Shown one piece after another: positions 1-12,348 of a stretch of 64,000 nucleotides of DNA. Below the pieces are notes generated by a model, which had not been told where the DNA came from, searched no databases, and saw only the letters and a list, made by a program, of their open reading frames with translations. Numbering within the stretch: the stretch's first letter is position 1; every line of letters starts with the position of its first letter. Source of the DNA: Nezara viridula (taxonomy: Eukaryota; Arthropoda; Insecta; Hemiptera; Pentatomidae); NCBI GenBank assembly GCA_928085145.1, contig OV725077.1:132670755-132734754 (forward strand), read 5' to 3'. A program made the translations under genes and the position numbers.

Positions 1-294
1 TTCTAGGTCATATTTGTATTTTTGTCGGTGAGTTTCTGTTATGACTCAGGCTTCGTTTCTTAAATATAGCAGAGTCTGAAATAGTTTAGATGTCTAAATC
101 TTTATGCACACGTCATTTTTTGCGTTTAATGATTTGTCCGATATTTCATGTAGTCATTTCGACGAAATGAAAGTGTTTTGGTAGAGATTCCAGCAGAACC
201 CCAGAGTTCTGTACCTTTTTTTTTTAGCTTTAATGTTTTATTCACGCCTGTCATAATGCTAATGACAACCAGTGAATGTGAGATCGATTGATTA
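1..294. other. No recognisable feature
   Basis: AT-rich sequence with no ORF or repeat that I can assign. Position 1 falls inside the sequence, so any element that starts upstream of the window would not be seen. Confidence 0.5.
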
Positions 295-760
295 ATAGAA
301 TGTCATGAAAGGCATGAGGAGGATCAGTGCCCAGCGGCACCTCACTCGGCGTGATATCTAAATTAGGCGAGGAGGTCCCTCATCCAGCTCCTCTTCAGTC
401 TTCTACAGACGTTACCTGGCATATTCGTCGTGGCCATGTCATTTATAAGTGTATTAGTATGTCCTTGTAAGTTGTCATGGAATCGTTTGTAATGAATACG
501 TATGTGTTCGTTAACAGTCGGTATATGGAGGTCAGTATGTAAGGTTATGTTGCTAACGTACCAAGGTGCTTTTGTAATTGTTCTGAATGTTTTTGCTTGA
601 AAGATTTGAAGTTTGTTTAAGTGAGTCTTTTTAGCAGTTCCAAATATCTGTGATGCGTAAGTCCAAATAGGTTTTAGTAAGTAATTGTATGTGTTCAATT
701 TCTGTCTAAGTTTTAGTTTTGAATTTTTTGAAAGAAGTGAACTCAGAATTCTTAATCAAA
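295..760 (-). pseudogene. Jockey-clade LINE 3' fragment (jockey-B): end of reverse transcriptase ORF
   Basis: On the minus strand the reading frame runs from about 760 to the stop near 363. It encodes the C-terminal (thumb and connection) part of a Jockey-type non-LTR reverse transcriptase. Diagnostic pieces are SKNSKLKLRQKL, LLKPIWTY, an APWYVSN motif, and the terminal RRLKRSWMRDLLA, in the order known for Jockey ORF2. About 130 residues remain of a protein that is normally near 900, so the copy is 5'-truncated and lacks the endonuclease and the catalytic RT core. The stretch 295-362 is the start of its 3' UTR. It shares GTGCCCAGCGGCA with the second jockey-B fragment at 49868-50115. It is a dead retrotransposon remnant, not a host gene. 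Confidence 0.85.
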
Positions 761-2570
761 GTTCTGTACCTAAATTTCAATTTTGTTACTAGTGAACTTT
801 GGATAGTTGGTTTGAAAAGAATAATTTTGAACATCAGTTAAGTATCTTGTTTAAAAGACTTTATTGTTGAATCCTACTATTATATCCTTATTCTTTGGTA
901 CACATAATCAATCTTTTGTTCAGGTAAAAACAAATTATATTCGTATATAGAAAAATAAATGTGAAATTATGTGATATTTCTCAGTACGTGATGAGATTTG
1001 TTGGAATGTTGTATTCAGCGGGTCTCATTTTTTTTTTAATATTCGCTTTACAATCATCCTTAAACTTTTATTATAACATATCGTTTTCCATTTTTCGTAC
1101 AATAGGTGTAATTAATCAAAATACTATTTTCCCTGGATATTATCTTAAATTTGAATGTTTTTAATTTTACTTATTTTCTTAATATTTCATGAATATTTAA
1201 TATTATCCATGTCAATGTTTAACTAAAATGATTCGCGTAGCTACCTAGATAAATTTCTTCACGCCCAATCAGGTGGTAATCATCCGTGTCTTATAATTTT
1301 ATTTTTGCTTAAGTAATCAGTCTTATGGTCAGAATAATTTTTTTTTTTTCGTACAGCTAGTCTTAAGTCTAAATAAAATAGTCTCAGAATAAAATAGATT
1401 TTTGTATATCTAGAATATTAAGGACATAACCATTAGATAAATGGTTCTTATGGAAATAGTTCACAAAGGATATTTATATACTTTAAGCTGGAATATTGGA
1501 TACATGTTTTTCTTCAGGTTTGGTCAAACGTTATTCCAAAGTTTTTAACGTGATGCATCATGGAGATGGAATAAAGAGTTGTGAAGAGTTGGAGAAAGGA
1601 ATAAAGAAATGGAGCAAAGAGTTGAAATATTAAGTACAGTTTTAAGGGAAAATAATACAGTGATGCTCGTCAAATATCAAGATCGTACTCAGGTCTCATT
1701 AATTTTTTACCTCTTACTTGAATTACATAACTGGTTCAAACTGTGGAAAACTTAAATAAACAGATAAAATTTATCCTTACGAAATATACATGCAATATAT
1801 TATTTAGAATTTACTTTTAAACGTTGAAATTCGAGGGCCAATATGTTAAAGTAATACGAAAGTCTCTTAACAAACGACTGAAACAAGGCAATTTTTTTTT
1901 TCAAATCTTCAAAATTTAATTGAGAAAAAAATAAATTCATACACATGATTTCATTAGACAAATTTCCCACCGGCATAAGGTATAGACAAAATTTCCCATT
2001 TACCAAAACTTACAAAGCATATCAATTAAAAATATTACAACACATAACAGAAACACTCTGGCACGTGTCTGAAAAACGTTACATTAAATAATCTCCTTGA
2101 AACAGTAACCAACACTTAATTACTCATTACCAATGATTTTACATTAATTTACAATGACATGCTGACAAATTAATAAGAAATATGGTTACAGTTTACAAGG
2201 TTTTGAACATAATGAGGAAACTAATACGGAGTTGGGTGTAAGTTATGGAAAATTTTGTTTCTATTTCCTACATTCTTTAACCCATTTTTGATTCTCAACA
2301 GTTAATAGGTGAAAAAATTAATTAATAATTTTTTTTTTAAATTATAAAAAAACTCAAAAAAAAATTAGCTGTTAAAATTCTTGCATGACAACTAACAATG
2401 TAACATCAAACGCACGCTAAACTACTGAAGTGTCTAATGTTTCTTGTGTATGACGTGTATGGTTTCGTGGCATTAAAGAAGAATTAGCTCCACGCAACCA
2501 GTATGTACTTGTGCAGTATTTAGATGATCAACTAAATGCACATATATTATAATGTACAATAAACAATTTA

Positions 2571-2572
<2 letters not shown>
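761..2572. other. AT-rich stretch without supported gene
   Basis: Short ORFs of about 67 codons occur at 961-1164 (+) and 1800-2006 (-), but they have low-complexity composition and no family resemblance. I see homopolymer A/T runs and nothing else assignable. Confidence 0.5.

Positions 2573-2637
<65 letters not shown>
2573..2637. repeat. (TA)n microsatellite
   Basis: About 32 uninterrupted AT dinucleotides. It directly abuts the left end of dispersed repeat R1, suggesting that the microsatellite grew at the element boundary. Confidence 0.97.
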
Positions 2638-2640
<3 letters not shown>

Positions 2641-2935
2641 GGTTTCTCGTAATTAGTGGGAAAGTTTTATATGAGTGATAGCAGACCTCAAGTGCTACAA
2701 AAAACTTCATATTAACAATGGGCCAATTTTCAGCAGAACAGTAGGAAATCCAAGTTTTATGTTTTTTTAAGTGAGCCGTGTTTTGTTGAATCGAAAGCAA
2801 TAACTAAAGAAATATTTAATTTAAGTAATTAATAATTGCTTCATTGTAAATTAGATAAAATTTACTTTAAATGGAAAATAGAGATTATTATCGTTAAAAC
2901 CGTTCAAAGATGATCTTTGAGCGGCTTAACTAAGT
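2638..2935 (+). mobile_element. Dispersed repeat R1, copy 1 (unclassified)
   Basis: The segment begins CAGGGTTTCTCGTAATTAG right after the (TA)n tract. It is alignable by eye with 58425-58740, sharing an AGCAGAA..AGTAG(A)AA block, a poly-T block before GAGYCNNGTTTT, and an ending rich in AAAGAGCGG-like sequence. Ends of the CAGGGTGTC type are common among insect non-autonomous elements. I found no coding capacity. The class is unresolved: it could be a MITE or a LINE tail. Confidence 0.6.
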
Positions 2936-3915
2936 TAAGTTCTGTTTTTAGAAAGATAATAAATTATTCGCAATTTTTTTAATATCATTATCTAACTGTA
3001 CTACAGTGGCCCTAAGTTAAAAAAACTACTTCGTTTGATAAGCTTTAAATCCGTATTAATTAAGTTGAGGTTTATAAGGAAACATTTTGAGATTGAGCTC
3101 AAATTGTTTAAAAAAATTATTATATTTTTTATTCCGTCAAGTTAAAGTACCCCTGTTTTCAGCAAAAATGACTGGAATGTATTTTAATAAACCCAATATC
3201 CTAAACACACATTTTATTTATGAAAGAAATTAATTTACGAATTACTAACAAGTTACAAACTAAAAGTTACAAGTTCTAAAATTTAATTTTAAAATAAACA
3301 AAAAAAAAACTGCTGATTGCTTTATTAATTTTAATGAAAAACTAAATATTACGAGCAGAAACATTTATTTTGTCACACATAATTGCTAAATTAAATATGA
3401 GAAAACAAAATTGGGTTTCAAGACCTATCATCAATTATTGCTTAAGTATCCATTTCCATATTTAAATAAATAAATTCATTATTATCGACTAAACACAGGA
3501 TCCGTGAGTGGTTTGCGTGTAAGGTGTACCTTCTTCTTCACAAGAAATTATTCTGACTTTTAAAACATTGAATAATTCTATTAAATTTAGTTATTCGTAT
3601 TCAGTTATAAACAACCCTTGACCTCTTTTTTTTTTATCAGCTACTAAACGACTTCTTCGTGAAGGTATAAGCGTTGGATAGGACTGCTCTAGATTTCGAA
3701 CTTCAGTACAGATGGATTTAAGCTTCATAGATAAATAAAATAAGAGAATTTCGTAATGATTTATTAAACATAAAGATTACCAAAAAATTAATATTTTTTA
3801 TTTAGTTAAAATATAAACTAAATTAATGATGAAAATTTATACGAACTAAAAATGAATGGCTAGAGCCTACAGTTAACCTACTTTGTTGATAGAATGTTTC
3901 TTGTACTCGAAAATA
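2936..3915. other. AT-rich stretch without supported feature
   Basis: Nothing recognisable on either strand; only short A/T runs. Confidence 0.5.
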
Positions 3916-3946
3916 GTTTCTGGTACCTCAGTCTTTTCGAGAATAT

Positions 3947-3980
<34 letters not shown>

Positions 3981-4044
3981 GTATATAAATATAATAATAT
4001 ATATATATATATATATATAATATATATACTGAGGTAGCAGAAAC
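3916..4044. repeat. Small inverted-repeat element with (TA)n core
   Basis: GTTTCTGGTACCTCAGT at 3916-3932 is the reverse complement, with one mismatch, of ACTGAGGTAGCAGAAAC at 4028-4044. Interrupted (TA)n fills the space between. The whole 129-bp unit can fold back on itself. It may be a short MITE whose centre expanded as a microsatellite, and it immediately borders the CT tract. Confidence 0.7.
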
Positions 4045-4172
4045 TTCTCTCTCTCACTCCTTCTCATCTCTCTCTCCGCTCATCTTTATCCTCTCCAATC
4101 GTCTCCTCTCTCACTCACCTCTCTCCTCCTCTCTCTCATCTCTCTCTCTCTCTCTCTCTCTCATCATCTCTC

Positions 4173-4203
<31 letters not shown>

Positions 4204-4337
4204 CTCTCTCTCTCTCACTCTCCTCTCATCTCTCTCTCCTCTCTCTCTCTCTCCTCTCTCACCTCTCTCCTCTCTCTCTCCTCTCTCTCTCTCTCTCCTC
4301 TCTCACTCTCTCCTCTCTCTCATCTCTCTCTCATCTC

Positions 4338-4369
<32 letters not shown>

Positions 4370-4609
4370 ATCTCTCCTCTCTCTCTCCTCATCTCCTCTC
4401 TCTCTCTCTCATCCTCTCTCATCTCTCCTCCTCTCTCTCTCCCTCTCTCTCTCTCTCTCTCCTCTCTCCTCTCTCTCATCTCCTCACTCTCTCATCTCTC
4501 TCTCCTCTCTCTCTCTCTCACTCTCTCTCTCCTCTCTCTCTCATCTCTCCTCATCTCCTCTCTCTCTCTCTCTCTCTCACTCTCTCTCCTCTCTCTCTCT
4601 CATCTCCTC

Positions 4610-4658
<49 letters not shown>

Positions 4659-4676
4659 TCATCTCTCTCACTCTCA

Positions 4677-4719
<43 letters not shown>

Positions 4720-4784
4720 ATCTCTCTCATCTCTCTCATCTCTCTCTCTCTCTCTCTCTCGTCTCTCACTCTCCTCTCATCTCT

Positions 4785-4824
<40 letters not shown>

Positions 4825-4842
4825 CTCTCTCTCTCTCTCTCA

Positions 4843-4888
<46 letters not shown>

Positions 4889-4976
4889 CTCTCATCTCTC
4901 TCTCTCTCTCACTCTCATCTCCTCTCTCTCTCATCTCTCTCTCTCTCTCTCTCTCCTCTCTCTCCCTCTCTCTCTC

Positions 4977-5048
<72 letters not shown>

Positions 5049-5056
5049 TCTCTCTC

Positions 5057-5119
<63 letters not shown>
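4045..5119. repeat. 1.08-kb polypyrimidine (CT)n/(GA)n satellite-like tract
   Basis: Almost pure C and T, with A appearing in CTCA steps (CTCATC, CTCAC) and only a handful of G. The register of CT, CCT and CTCATCTC changes irregularly, as expected of slippage. The minus strand gives a long artificial Arg/Glu-rich ORF that should not be called a protein. Tracts of this kind can adopt triplex (H-DNA) structure and are hard to assemble, so the real length is uncertain. Confidence 0.95.
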
Positions 5120-5199
5120 GCTGCATCTGCTGATCCGTGGTCATCTCGTCAAGTCCAGGTCCAAAATCTGCCATTAGGCCCATCTTCATGGTCTATGTA

Positions 5200-5277
5200 G
5201 GGCTAAGGCTTCTGTTCCGAAGCCAGGGCCAAGGCTTCTGTTCCGAAGCCAGGGCCAAGGCTTCTGTCCCGAAGCCG
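5200..5277. repeat. 26-bp tandem repeat, three copies, each a hairpin
   Basis: Three consecutive 26-bp units at 5200-5225, 5226-5251 and 5252-5277. Each contains GGCTTC and GAAGCC separated by six bases, so every unit can form a 6-bp stem. The units differ at only two or three positions, so the expansion is recent. ORFs crossing this block on both strands are by-products of the repeat. Confidence 0.9.
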
Positions 5278-6824
5278 CATGAAAACATAAGACCTATCCT
5301 CATGGCCAGAAACCAACATAAGACCTCTTTTCTTACTTCTCGGGAGATTTTATAGAAATATTCAGTGTGGGACAAGGATGGTTTTCTTTGGTTCTTAGCT
5401 TCACCCTATACCTTCACAATAACAGGTAACACCATAAAAGGAACCAGCTACTTAACCCGTTACTAGTTACCAGTTACTCTGAGCCTTCCTCAGGGTCCAG
5501 GTATAGGTCGGTCCTTATCTACCTGCTCTCTCCCTTCAGTCTGTTTTTTATGTCAGAACTCGGTTTCATTCAACTTTGTCTTTCGCAGCCCAAATTAAGT
5601 TTTAAAAACGTATTTGAAATGTTCAATACATAGCACTTAACTTGCTGGGAAACAAATCTTTGAACTATTTACTAGATGATTATAGATGATTCATAATCTT
5701 CAATGTATACTTAAAATATGCCCTATTTCTTACATATTATTTTGTTTATTAGGCAAATAAATAGAAAAACTTACAAATTACGTAGCCTATCTTTTTTAAA
5801 GCGTATTATCATTACAACTACTAAAAACAGTAAAAAAAAAAATTTTTTTGTATTGAACTATTACAATGATGAATCTTAAACAGTTAATAATAATAAACTA
5901 TTATAACTCTGGCCAAACGATCGGTTATAAATCCATACTTTTTTTTTAATCTGATAACAAGTATTTAGAATTTATTTGTTATTACTGATTAGCAGATTAA
6001 ATGAAAAGATGATCTATATACTTTCAGAAGTATGTTTTCGGGAAAAACATTTAGGATACCCAGGGCAAATGGCTTCTATATTTTATTAAATATGTCATCT
6101 TTTGATGATGCAGATTGTTCTGAGAACTGTCATTGGACAACTGTTTATCCGGAATTATTTTAGATGGAAGGGATGATCTATGTTCTAATTCGAAGAATCA
6201 TATTAATCAAAAGTTTATTATACTGTTATTGGATCTCTAACCCAATGTCTTTGTGTATTTATCACTGATTAAGATTATTAGTCCGTGGTAAATACATCTT
6301 TTTATAAACATTCACTTGAAACTTCGTAAATATCTCATACCATGAGATTACATGGTAACCTACAAATATTTCCTTTGCGGCCAATTTCTGGAATTGGGCT
6401 TTTCCAATCTGAAGATAGGCAAAATTCGTCCGTATAATTTCATATTGAAAATTCATGAATACTCATTTGCTTATAAGCCCGTATAGCTTTATAAACTCGT
6501 TATTTTGACGTCTTGAAGGTGGAGGTCAACCCAAACGGCCCAATATTTTCGTAGGCCACCTTTACTTTGTAATCATATTATCTTACGATTCAAGTAGAAA
6601 GGTAATGGGTATTCATGAATTTTTAGTTCCTAATTAAATAGACAAAGATTGCCGGTCTCCAGATTGAAAACGCCACTATTCCGAGAATTTTCGCAAATTT
6701 AATATTTGTAGGTTACGATGAGATGAAACTATTTACAAAGTTTCAGGTGGATGTTAATAATTTGATAAAAAGGGGTCTTTTCCGCGGTCTGCAAGATATG
6801 AATTATTAAAGTGACATCAGTGCT
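5278..6824. other. No recognisable feature
   Basis: AT-rich. The reading frames present are under 75 codons and show no family motifs. The stretch 5280-5600 is somewhat richer in G+C but unassigned. Confidence 0.45.
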
Positions 6825-7180
6825 TTGCAATTTTTTTATTTCTTAATGATATTTACAATAGTATTAAAGAAACACATTTAGTAAATTTGAAAATATGGAT
6901 ATAATGACATTAAAACACTTGTTGAGAAACTACCCAATTGTAGCACTCCAATGATATGTCTGCATTAGGAGATCACGGAGCCATTTTCTTTTCAGACGCC
7001 TCGGAGGGTTATCAGGAATTGAAGAGGAAGCAAGGTTAGGAACGAGAGGGTTGGGATGATTCTGAAGTTTATTATGGAAGGATAGGTATCTGGATTGGGT
7101 CAGATCTGAAACATAAGGAACATTAAGGTCATTATGGATGGTTTTATTTGCAAGCGGTGTCTGGTCGTTAGAGTTTATAA
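6825..7180 (-). pseudogene. Jockey-clade LINE 3' fragment (jockey-A), truncated
   Basis: Reverse-complement reading gives the end of a Jockey RT ORF (NPLVPNLA.SIPDNPPRRLK-type tail) around 6980-7165. It is followed, toward lower coordinates, by a 3' UTR that includes the family motif CTACCCANTGGTAGCACTC in the antisense direction, and ends in an oligo-T stretch near 6830. The same arrangement is found at 39298-39687, 49530-49789 and, inverted, 61436-62200. The copy is 5'-truncated soon after the DLNVP region and carries frame breaks. Confidence 0.8.
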
Positions 7181-7195
7181 TTTAAATGATAAATA

Positions 7196-7203
7196 CAATT
7201 CCA

Positions 7204-7241
<38 letters not shown>

Positions 7242-7310
7242 TATATATACGTACATATATTTTATATATATACATATATATGTATGTATATATAAGTTCA
7301 TATTCATATT
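7196..7310. repeat. TA-rich microsatellite with TACATATATGTA palindromes
   Basis: Interrupted (TA)n with TGTA and TACA interruptions that make several self-complementary steps. Confidence 0.9.
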
Positions 7311-9900
7311 TTGTGTAATATATTCTGGAGGTAACTCACAATCAAAAGTAAGACGTATATAAAGATCCGATACAGCTTAAATCTCTGGGGGTTTATGTCC
7401 AGGTATGACACATTGCCGAACATTCTCATTGTTATTCTGCCCCGGACGTCGCTACACATAGCTCTAATCTGATTGGTCCGCTGTCGGCTTCATGGGACAT
7501 AGAGTTAGTACTTGAGAAGGACCATGGCCGATGCTTCGTAATGTCCATGATATTTTATGAAGACACAAAGAGCAGTTTGTGGTCTGAAATGAAGATACCT
7601 GTTATATCTCTGAATTAAAACAAACAACTATTGTTATAACATATTGTTATAACTAATGTTAACTTTTTTGACGAGTTTCGTGGTATATGTTTTGGATAAA
7701 ACTGAGAATTTTTACAAAATGTCCACTATTATATATTTTTTAAATTTTAATATTTTTTAAAATGTTGTTTAGTAACAAGCAAATATTTTTCAATATTCCT
7801 TCAATATTTATTTCCTCTAATAATTTGAATTAGACCACACATTTTTGGCATGGTAATGTCGGTGATGCCTTATGGAGACGCAATGAGAAAGTACATCTAT
7901 ATAAATAACAGATTTTCTTTTTATGCTAATTAAATATAAGATGAATATTCCTTATAATTACTATTACATAATAGTATATAATTATAATTACTATTACATT
8001 GTTTACATGTTTTTTATTTTAAATTTCGAGGATTTTAAGTCACGTCTTAAGTATGAAAAATTAATAAAAATTGAAAATATCGTCGGTTTATTGCAAAAAA
8101 ATCATTAAATGACATTTCATAACCTCAAACAAGTAAGAAATTTGTTGAATTTTCCATTGTGAAATCAGAAAATTATGCGCTTAGCATAGCTACATATGAT
8201 AAATGAATTATGCTAAGTTCAGTGAACGAAACAGTAATATTTTCACGCAAAGTAAATTTTATTTAAGATTCTTAAAAATTATATGTCGAAGATAACTCAA
8301 AGGCCAATAGTTCTTATAGAACAAAAAATATAGAAAAAATCTTAAAAGTTATACACCCATTAGATTAATTAATTGAATAGTATACAAATCAGTAGATAAG
8401 AAGAATGAGAAGAAACAATTATTAACATAGTTATGAATTTTTTCTGAATAATCTCTTTGGATTTAGAAGATTAAAGACGAATTAATGAATTTGAAAAATT
8501 ATAATAATTAGTTATGATTGATGGCAAAGAAACTTTAATAACATGTGGAGGTTATCAAGTCGAATAGCATTAGAACCATGTCCAAGAGTTTTCGCCAATG
8601 AGCCCAAGATCCTAAGAACAAAACATTTTATAAAAATTAACATTATATTATACGAATTTTTATGTTATAAGAACTATTAATAGAATGTGAAATTAAAGGA
8701 TTTTTTAGATGCGTATGAATGAAAATAAACTCTGTTTAAACCTAAAAAAAATATTTAAAGGGATCTGAATGTGTAAATCGTGTACATAATGTATACGATT
8801 TATCGGACCGAATTTGGAAATTATTCCAGATTTTATGCCTGTATTGGTTTTAATTACTTTGACGTAGGAAATAATCATGAGAAGTGATGAATACTTTACT
8901 AAATGCCATAAAAAATAATTTACCCATAATATCAAGTAAAATATTTATATTTTTTTATTTCTAAATAAATTTGTATTTAGCGGTTTTCAAAAACGCTAGA
9001 ATTGAATCTGAATTTGAAAAATTGACAAGCACTACTTTTCTGGAAGTGTATTTTACTTGTTGTTATTTATTATACATCTGAATTCATTTGATGTAATCAG
9101 CAACATTTTTTTCTTACTTTACACATAATAAATGAAATAAATCTATACATTACAACCTAAAAATCCATGCAGACCAAAGGCAAAAAACAATAGTATAATA
9201 TAATTATAAATTTACAAAATATTTGTCTCGACTCCTAGGGAGCAATAAAAAATCCAATCCAAGGCATGAGTCAATTTTTTTTTTTATCTAGTATCACCGA
9301 AAATGTTTTATTGGAATCGGTGACCCGATGCACGTAGACAGATCCTTGCTAGAAAAAAGTGTATAAAAATGGTGCTTTGGACGAGGTAAAAAAATATTGT
9401 ATTGGAAAAAATATTGAGTAGCGGTTGAAAATTAATGATATTCATGGATATTTAATTAAACCTTTTGTTAAATTTTAACTTAATACATAATACATTATGT
9501 GTCTAAAAAAAAAATTAGGAAAAACATAAAACATGTAAATAAAACTGTAAATATAGCCTAATTTAACGTATATGAAGACAGTGAATCATTTAAGAGCAAA
9601 CTGTATTCACCTTTGATAATGCTATGCATTACTTAAGGGAAGCAAGCACTCGTACAACTGGCGGAGAAGCTCCGATAACATACAGACGCATTAAGTATTC
9701 ACATCGTTTACTGTGCATAGGCGTGATACATCTTGGGAATTGAACAGTGTTGGTACAAACTTGAAGATTATTTTTACTACCAACGTAAATAAAATAAATA
9801 TAACTATACGTAATGTATATATATATATATACATAACTATAGACCCCAAATATTAATTAAGTAATTTGAAGGTAAATATATTTTAATTATATTTAGCGTA
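7311..9900. other. Long stretch without supported gene
   Basis: 7380-7560 is less AT-rich than its surroundings, but shows no ORF or family match. The rest is AT-rich with short ORFs (7923-8108 +, 8705-8935 -) that have no motif support. Confidence 0.45.
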
Positions 9901-9930
9901 GCTTTGTCTTCCAAACGTGGAAGACAAAGC
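9901..9930. repeat. Perfect 13-bp inverted repeat, 4-nt loop
   Basis: GCTTTGTCTTCCA, spacer AACG, then TGGAAGACAAAGC. Every base of the 13-bp stem pairs. It stands alone in AT-rich sequence. Its role is unknown; it is too short for a typical insect pre-miRNA. Confidence 0.9.
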
Positions 9931-10599
9931 CTAGTTCGGAGTCTCTTGGGCAAATATAGGTATTGTATATATGTTTAAATTAGTTTTAAAAGAATTTTAT
10001 TTATTTATTTTTGTATTTTTATCAGTATACTTTCCTCACTACTACTTATTATTATTTTATATTTTGTTCGTTCACTTTTATTAACGTTGTTTTATTTTTG
10101 TTTCCATTTGTTCTTGATTACTTTCATTTATTTTTCTTGTATTTATATACTGTATGAGTGGATACTTTTAGCTATAATACTTATTGCCCTTGACTATGGA
10201 AGATTGTGTTAATATTCAATAAATAATATTGTTTAAACAATAATAATATTTTGCACAGGCTGAAATCGTTTCTTATCATTAGAAAGTTAAAATTTCATTA
10301 AAACAAGATATAGTATTTTTTGGATTAGCAATTGTTTATTCAATATGATAAAATTTATATATGTTTTTTTTCTTCTTAGAAATAGACTATTAAAAGATTA
10401 TGTAGACAATTTTAAAATAAAAATAACTAAAAATATATAAAATGTTTTATTTTTTTAAATTATTTATATAACTAAAGCTTTTTATAATTGTTTATCTCTC
10501 TTTAAAAAAGAGAATACGGTTAATAACATTTTAAAAAATTGGTGTGTCCACTCGCACGACTTTCCTCCATATTTCAGTAAAGTTACTATGTGTCCACCA
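9931..10599. other. No recognisable feature
   Basis: Very AT-rich; no ORF or repeat that I can assign. Confidence 0.5.
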
Positions 10600-11080
10600 A
10601 GAAACAAAAAACTAATTGAATTCGATTTATTTTTCTAATAATAGATCAAAGAAAATATTTGAGTAAGATTTATTTGATAAACTAAAGCAATGTAAACCGA
10701 CTTAAGGTAGATCAGTGTAAACATTTTAATACACTGATATGGTTGATCAAAAACTTTTTGCCATAGCTTAATTTTGTCAAACAATAACTTCTGTTAAAAG
10801 AAGAGGAAATTGTGAACTTGTGTGATGCGGGCAATAGATTTTCTTACTTTCACGTAGTCATCATTTTTCTCTCATTCACAACTTCGTTAATAGTTGTCCA
10901 AAATGAACGAATTTTATACAGTTTTGTAGAGAATTTCTTTATCTTTCAAAAATTTCAGACCAATGGCTATATTTCTAAGTGAGTTCTGAAACGTATAGAT
11001 CCGTGGAAAACCGCACATCGGAAAGTTGACCCGATCGCAATACTTTCCTTAGCTAGTATAGGAAGGAAAATAAAAAGATA
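10600..11080 (+). mobile_element. Dispersed repeat R2, copy 1
   Basis: This segment shares ordered blocks with 19470-20000 and 43495-44090: GATCAAAGAAAA, AAAACTTTTTGCCATAGC, AATAACTTCTGTTAAAAG, GTGTGATGCGGGCAA, TTCGTTAATAGTTGTCC, GATCCGTGGAAAACCGCA, and CCTTAGCTAGTATAGG. It has no coding capacity. Copies 2 and 3 carry a sequence resembling the B box of a tRNA-derived SINE on the minus strand; this copy has lost that part. It is probably a non-autonomous retroelement or a composite. Confidence 0.65.
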
Positions 11081-11837
11081 ACATAAACTAGTCCTTGTTT
11101 GGATCACTTATTCAACATATAAAACAAAGATATACTTTTTCTCCTTTTTTTCTAGCTCCCTTCAAAGCTACATCCGCACGAGTCAAATGCACCATCGACA
11201 ATCAGCAAATAATTTGTCAATAAAAAATAAAAATGAAATATCAGACATTTAGTAAGAACTAAGCTATAATTCTTTCCCTATACATTTTCTTTTTACTCTC
11301 AACTATTTTTTTTTCAAATTAAGAATTATAGCAACAATGTTTATCAATTAACTAATCAAAATAAATTCCATGCAACTTATCATCAAAACATTATTTAAAA
11401 CGTTTCATATGGTCACTAAACGTCATCGTATGTAAATCCAACCATATCATTAAATTGATATTACTTTTACTTTTATTTTCATATTTTTTTTTTCAATTTC
11501 ATTCAAACCAATAGTTGAAACATTTAAAAAAAAAAGTTGCTGTGTATTTTTTTAGAAAAAAAAGTTTTAAAATAAATGTTCTGAGGAAAAAAAATGTTTT
11601 CTATTTATTCAATTTTTAATAAATAAGTTATGAAAAAAACCCCAAGAAAAAACAGTAATTGGCCTTAACTTGGTGTTATAATTAATCTTAAAAGGATTAT
11701 TTGATTCAAAGTTGTTAATTGATTGATAAGTCAAGAATCAAAGTAATTTTTTTACATCATCTTTTTTTGAGAAATCAACAAAACATTTAAATAAACGTAT
11801 CTTAAAAATAAAACTTCTGTTAAACCTTTATTTAAAA
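11081..11837. other. AT-rich flank of the PLE palindrome
   Basis: Homopolymer-rich A/T sequence with no assignable feature. Confidence 0.5.
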
Positions 11838-11920
11838 ATTTTCAAGTTAATTTATTATTAGCCATATTTACACCAATTTAAAAAAAAATTTGTTGTCACT
11901 TAATGACTACTCATCAAAAT

Positions 11921-11953
11921 GACGACGTTTCGGCTCGTCGAGCCATTTTCAAG
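11921..11953 (-). ncRNA. Hammerhead-ribozyme-like motif, left PLE arm
   Basis: Exact mirror of the motif at 13590-13622. On the minus strand it reads core-like CTTGAAAAT, stem II GGCTC/GAGCC with a GAC loop, then GAAAC and GTCGTC. Confidence 0.45.
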
Positions 11954-12348
11954 TCTAAAAAAATTTTTTCATTTACAATCATATATTAAATTTTAACATA
12001 TTTCAAATTATAAAGATACTTATTATGTACCTAAAATACCCATCATGTACCTGTCATTTTCACTTATGCGAATTGCAAGCGTCTACAATATAATAAAATT
12101 CATTATTATTGTCATGTTCACCTTTAATTATTTAACAACATTATTATTACTCATCTTTACTATTACATGATTCAAAATAAGTTAAATTTACCATGTTTCT
12201 GAGTCACCCACATGTCATCCATCTCATTTCTATTCAGTGACTGGTTATTCTTATAGGAGTAGGGGAAGACTATTTATTATGAACATATATAATGCTGTTA
12301 CTCAATATTACATGTGGATCTATTTTAAGTAATATTAGCTGATTTATT

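Noticed and set aside
4674..5189. 171-codon Arg/Glu repeat ORF on the minus strand
   Set aside because: It is a direct translation of the (GA)n tract, with no start context or flanking coding signal.
5137..5375. Two opposite-strand ORFs of 60-72 codons
   Set aside because: Both cross the 26-bp tandem hairpin repeat and overlap each other.
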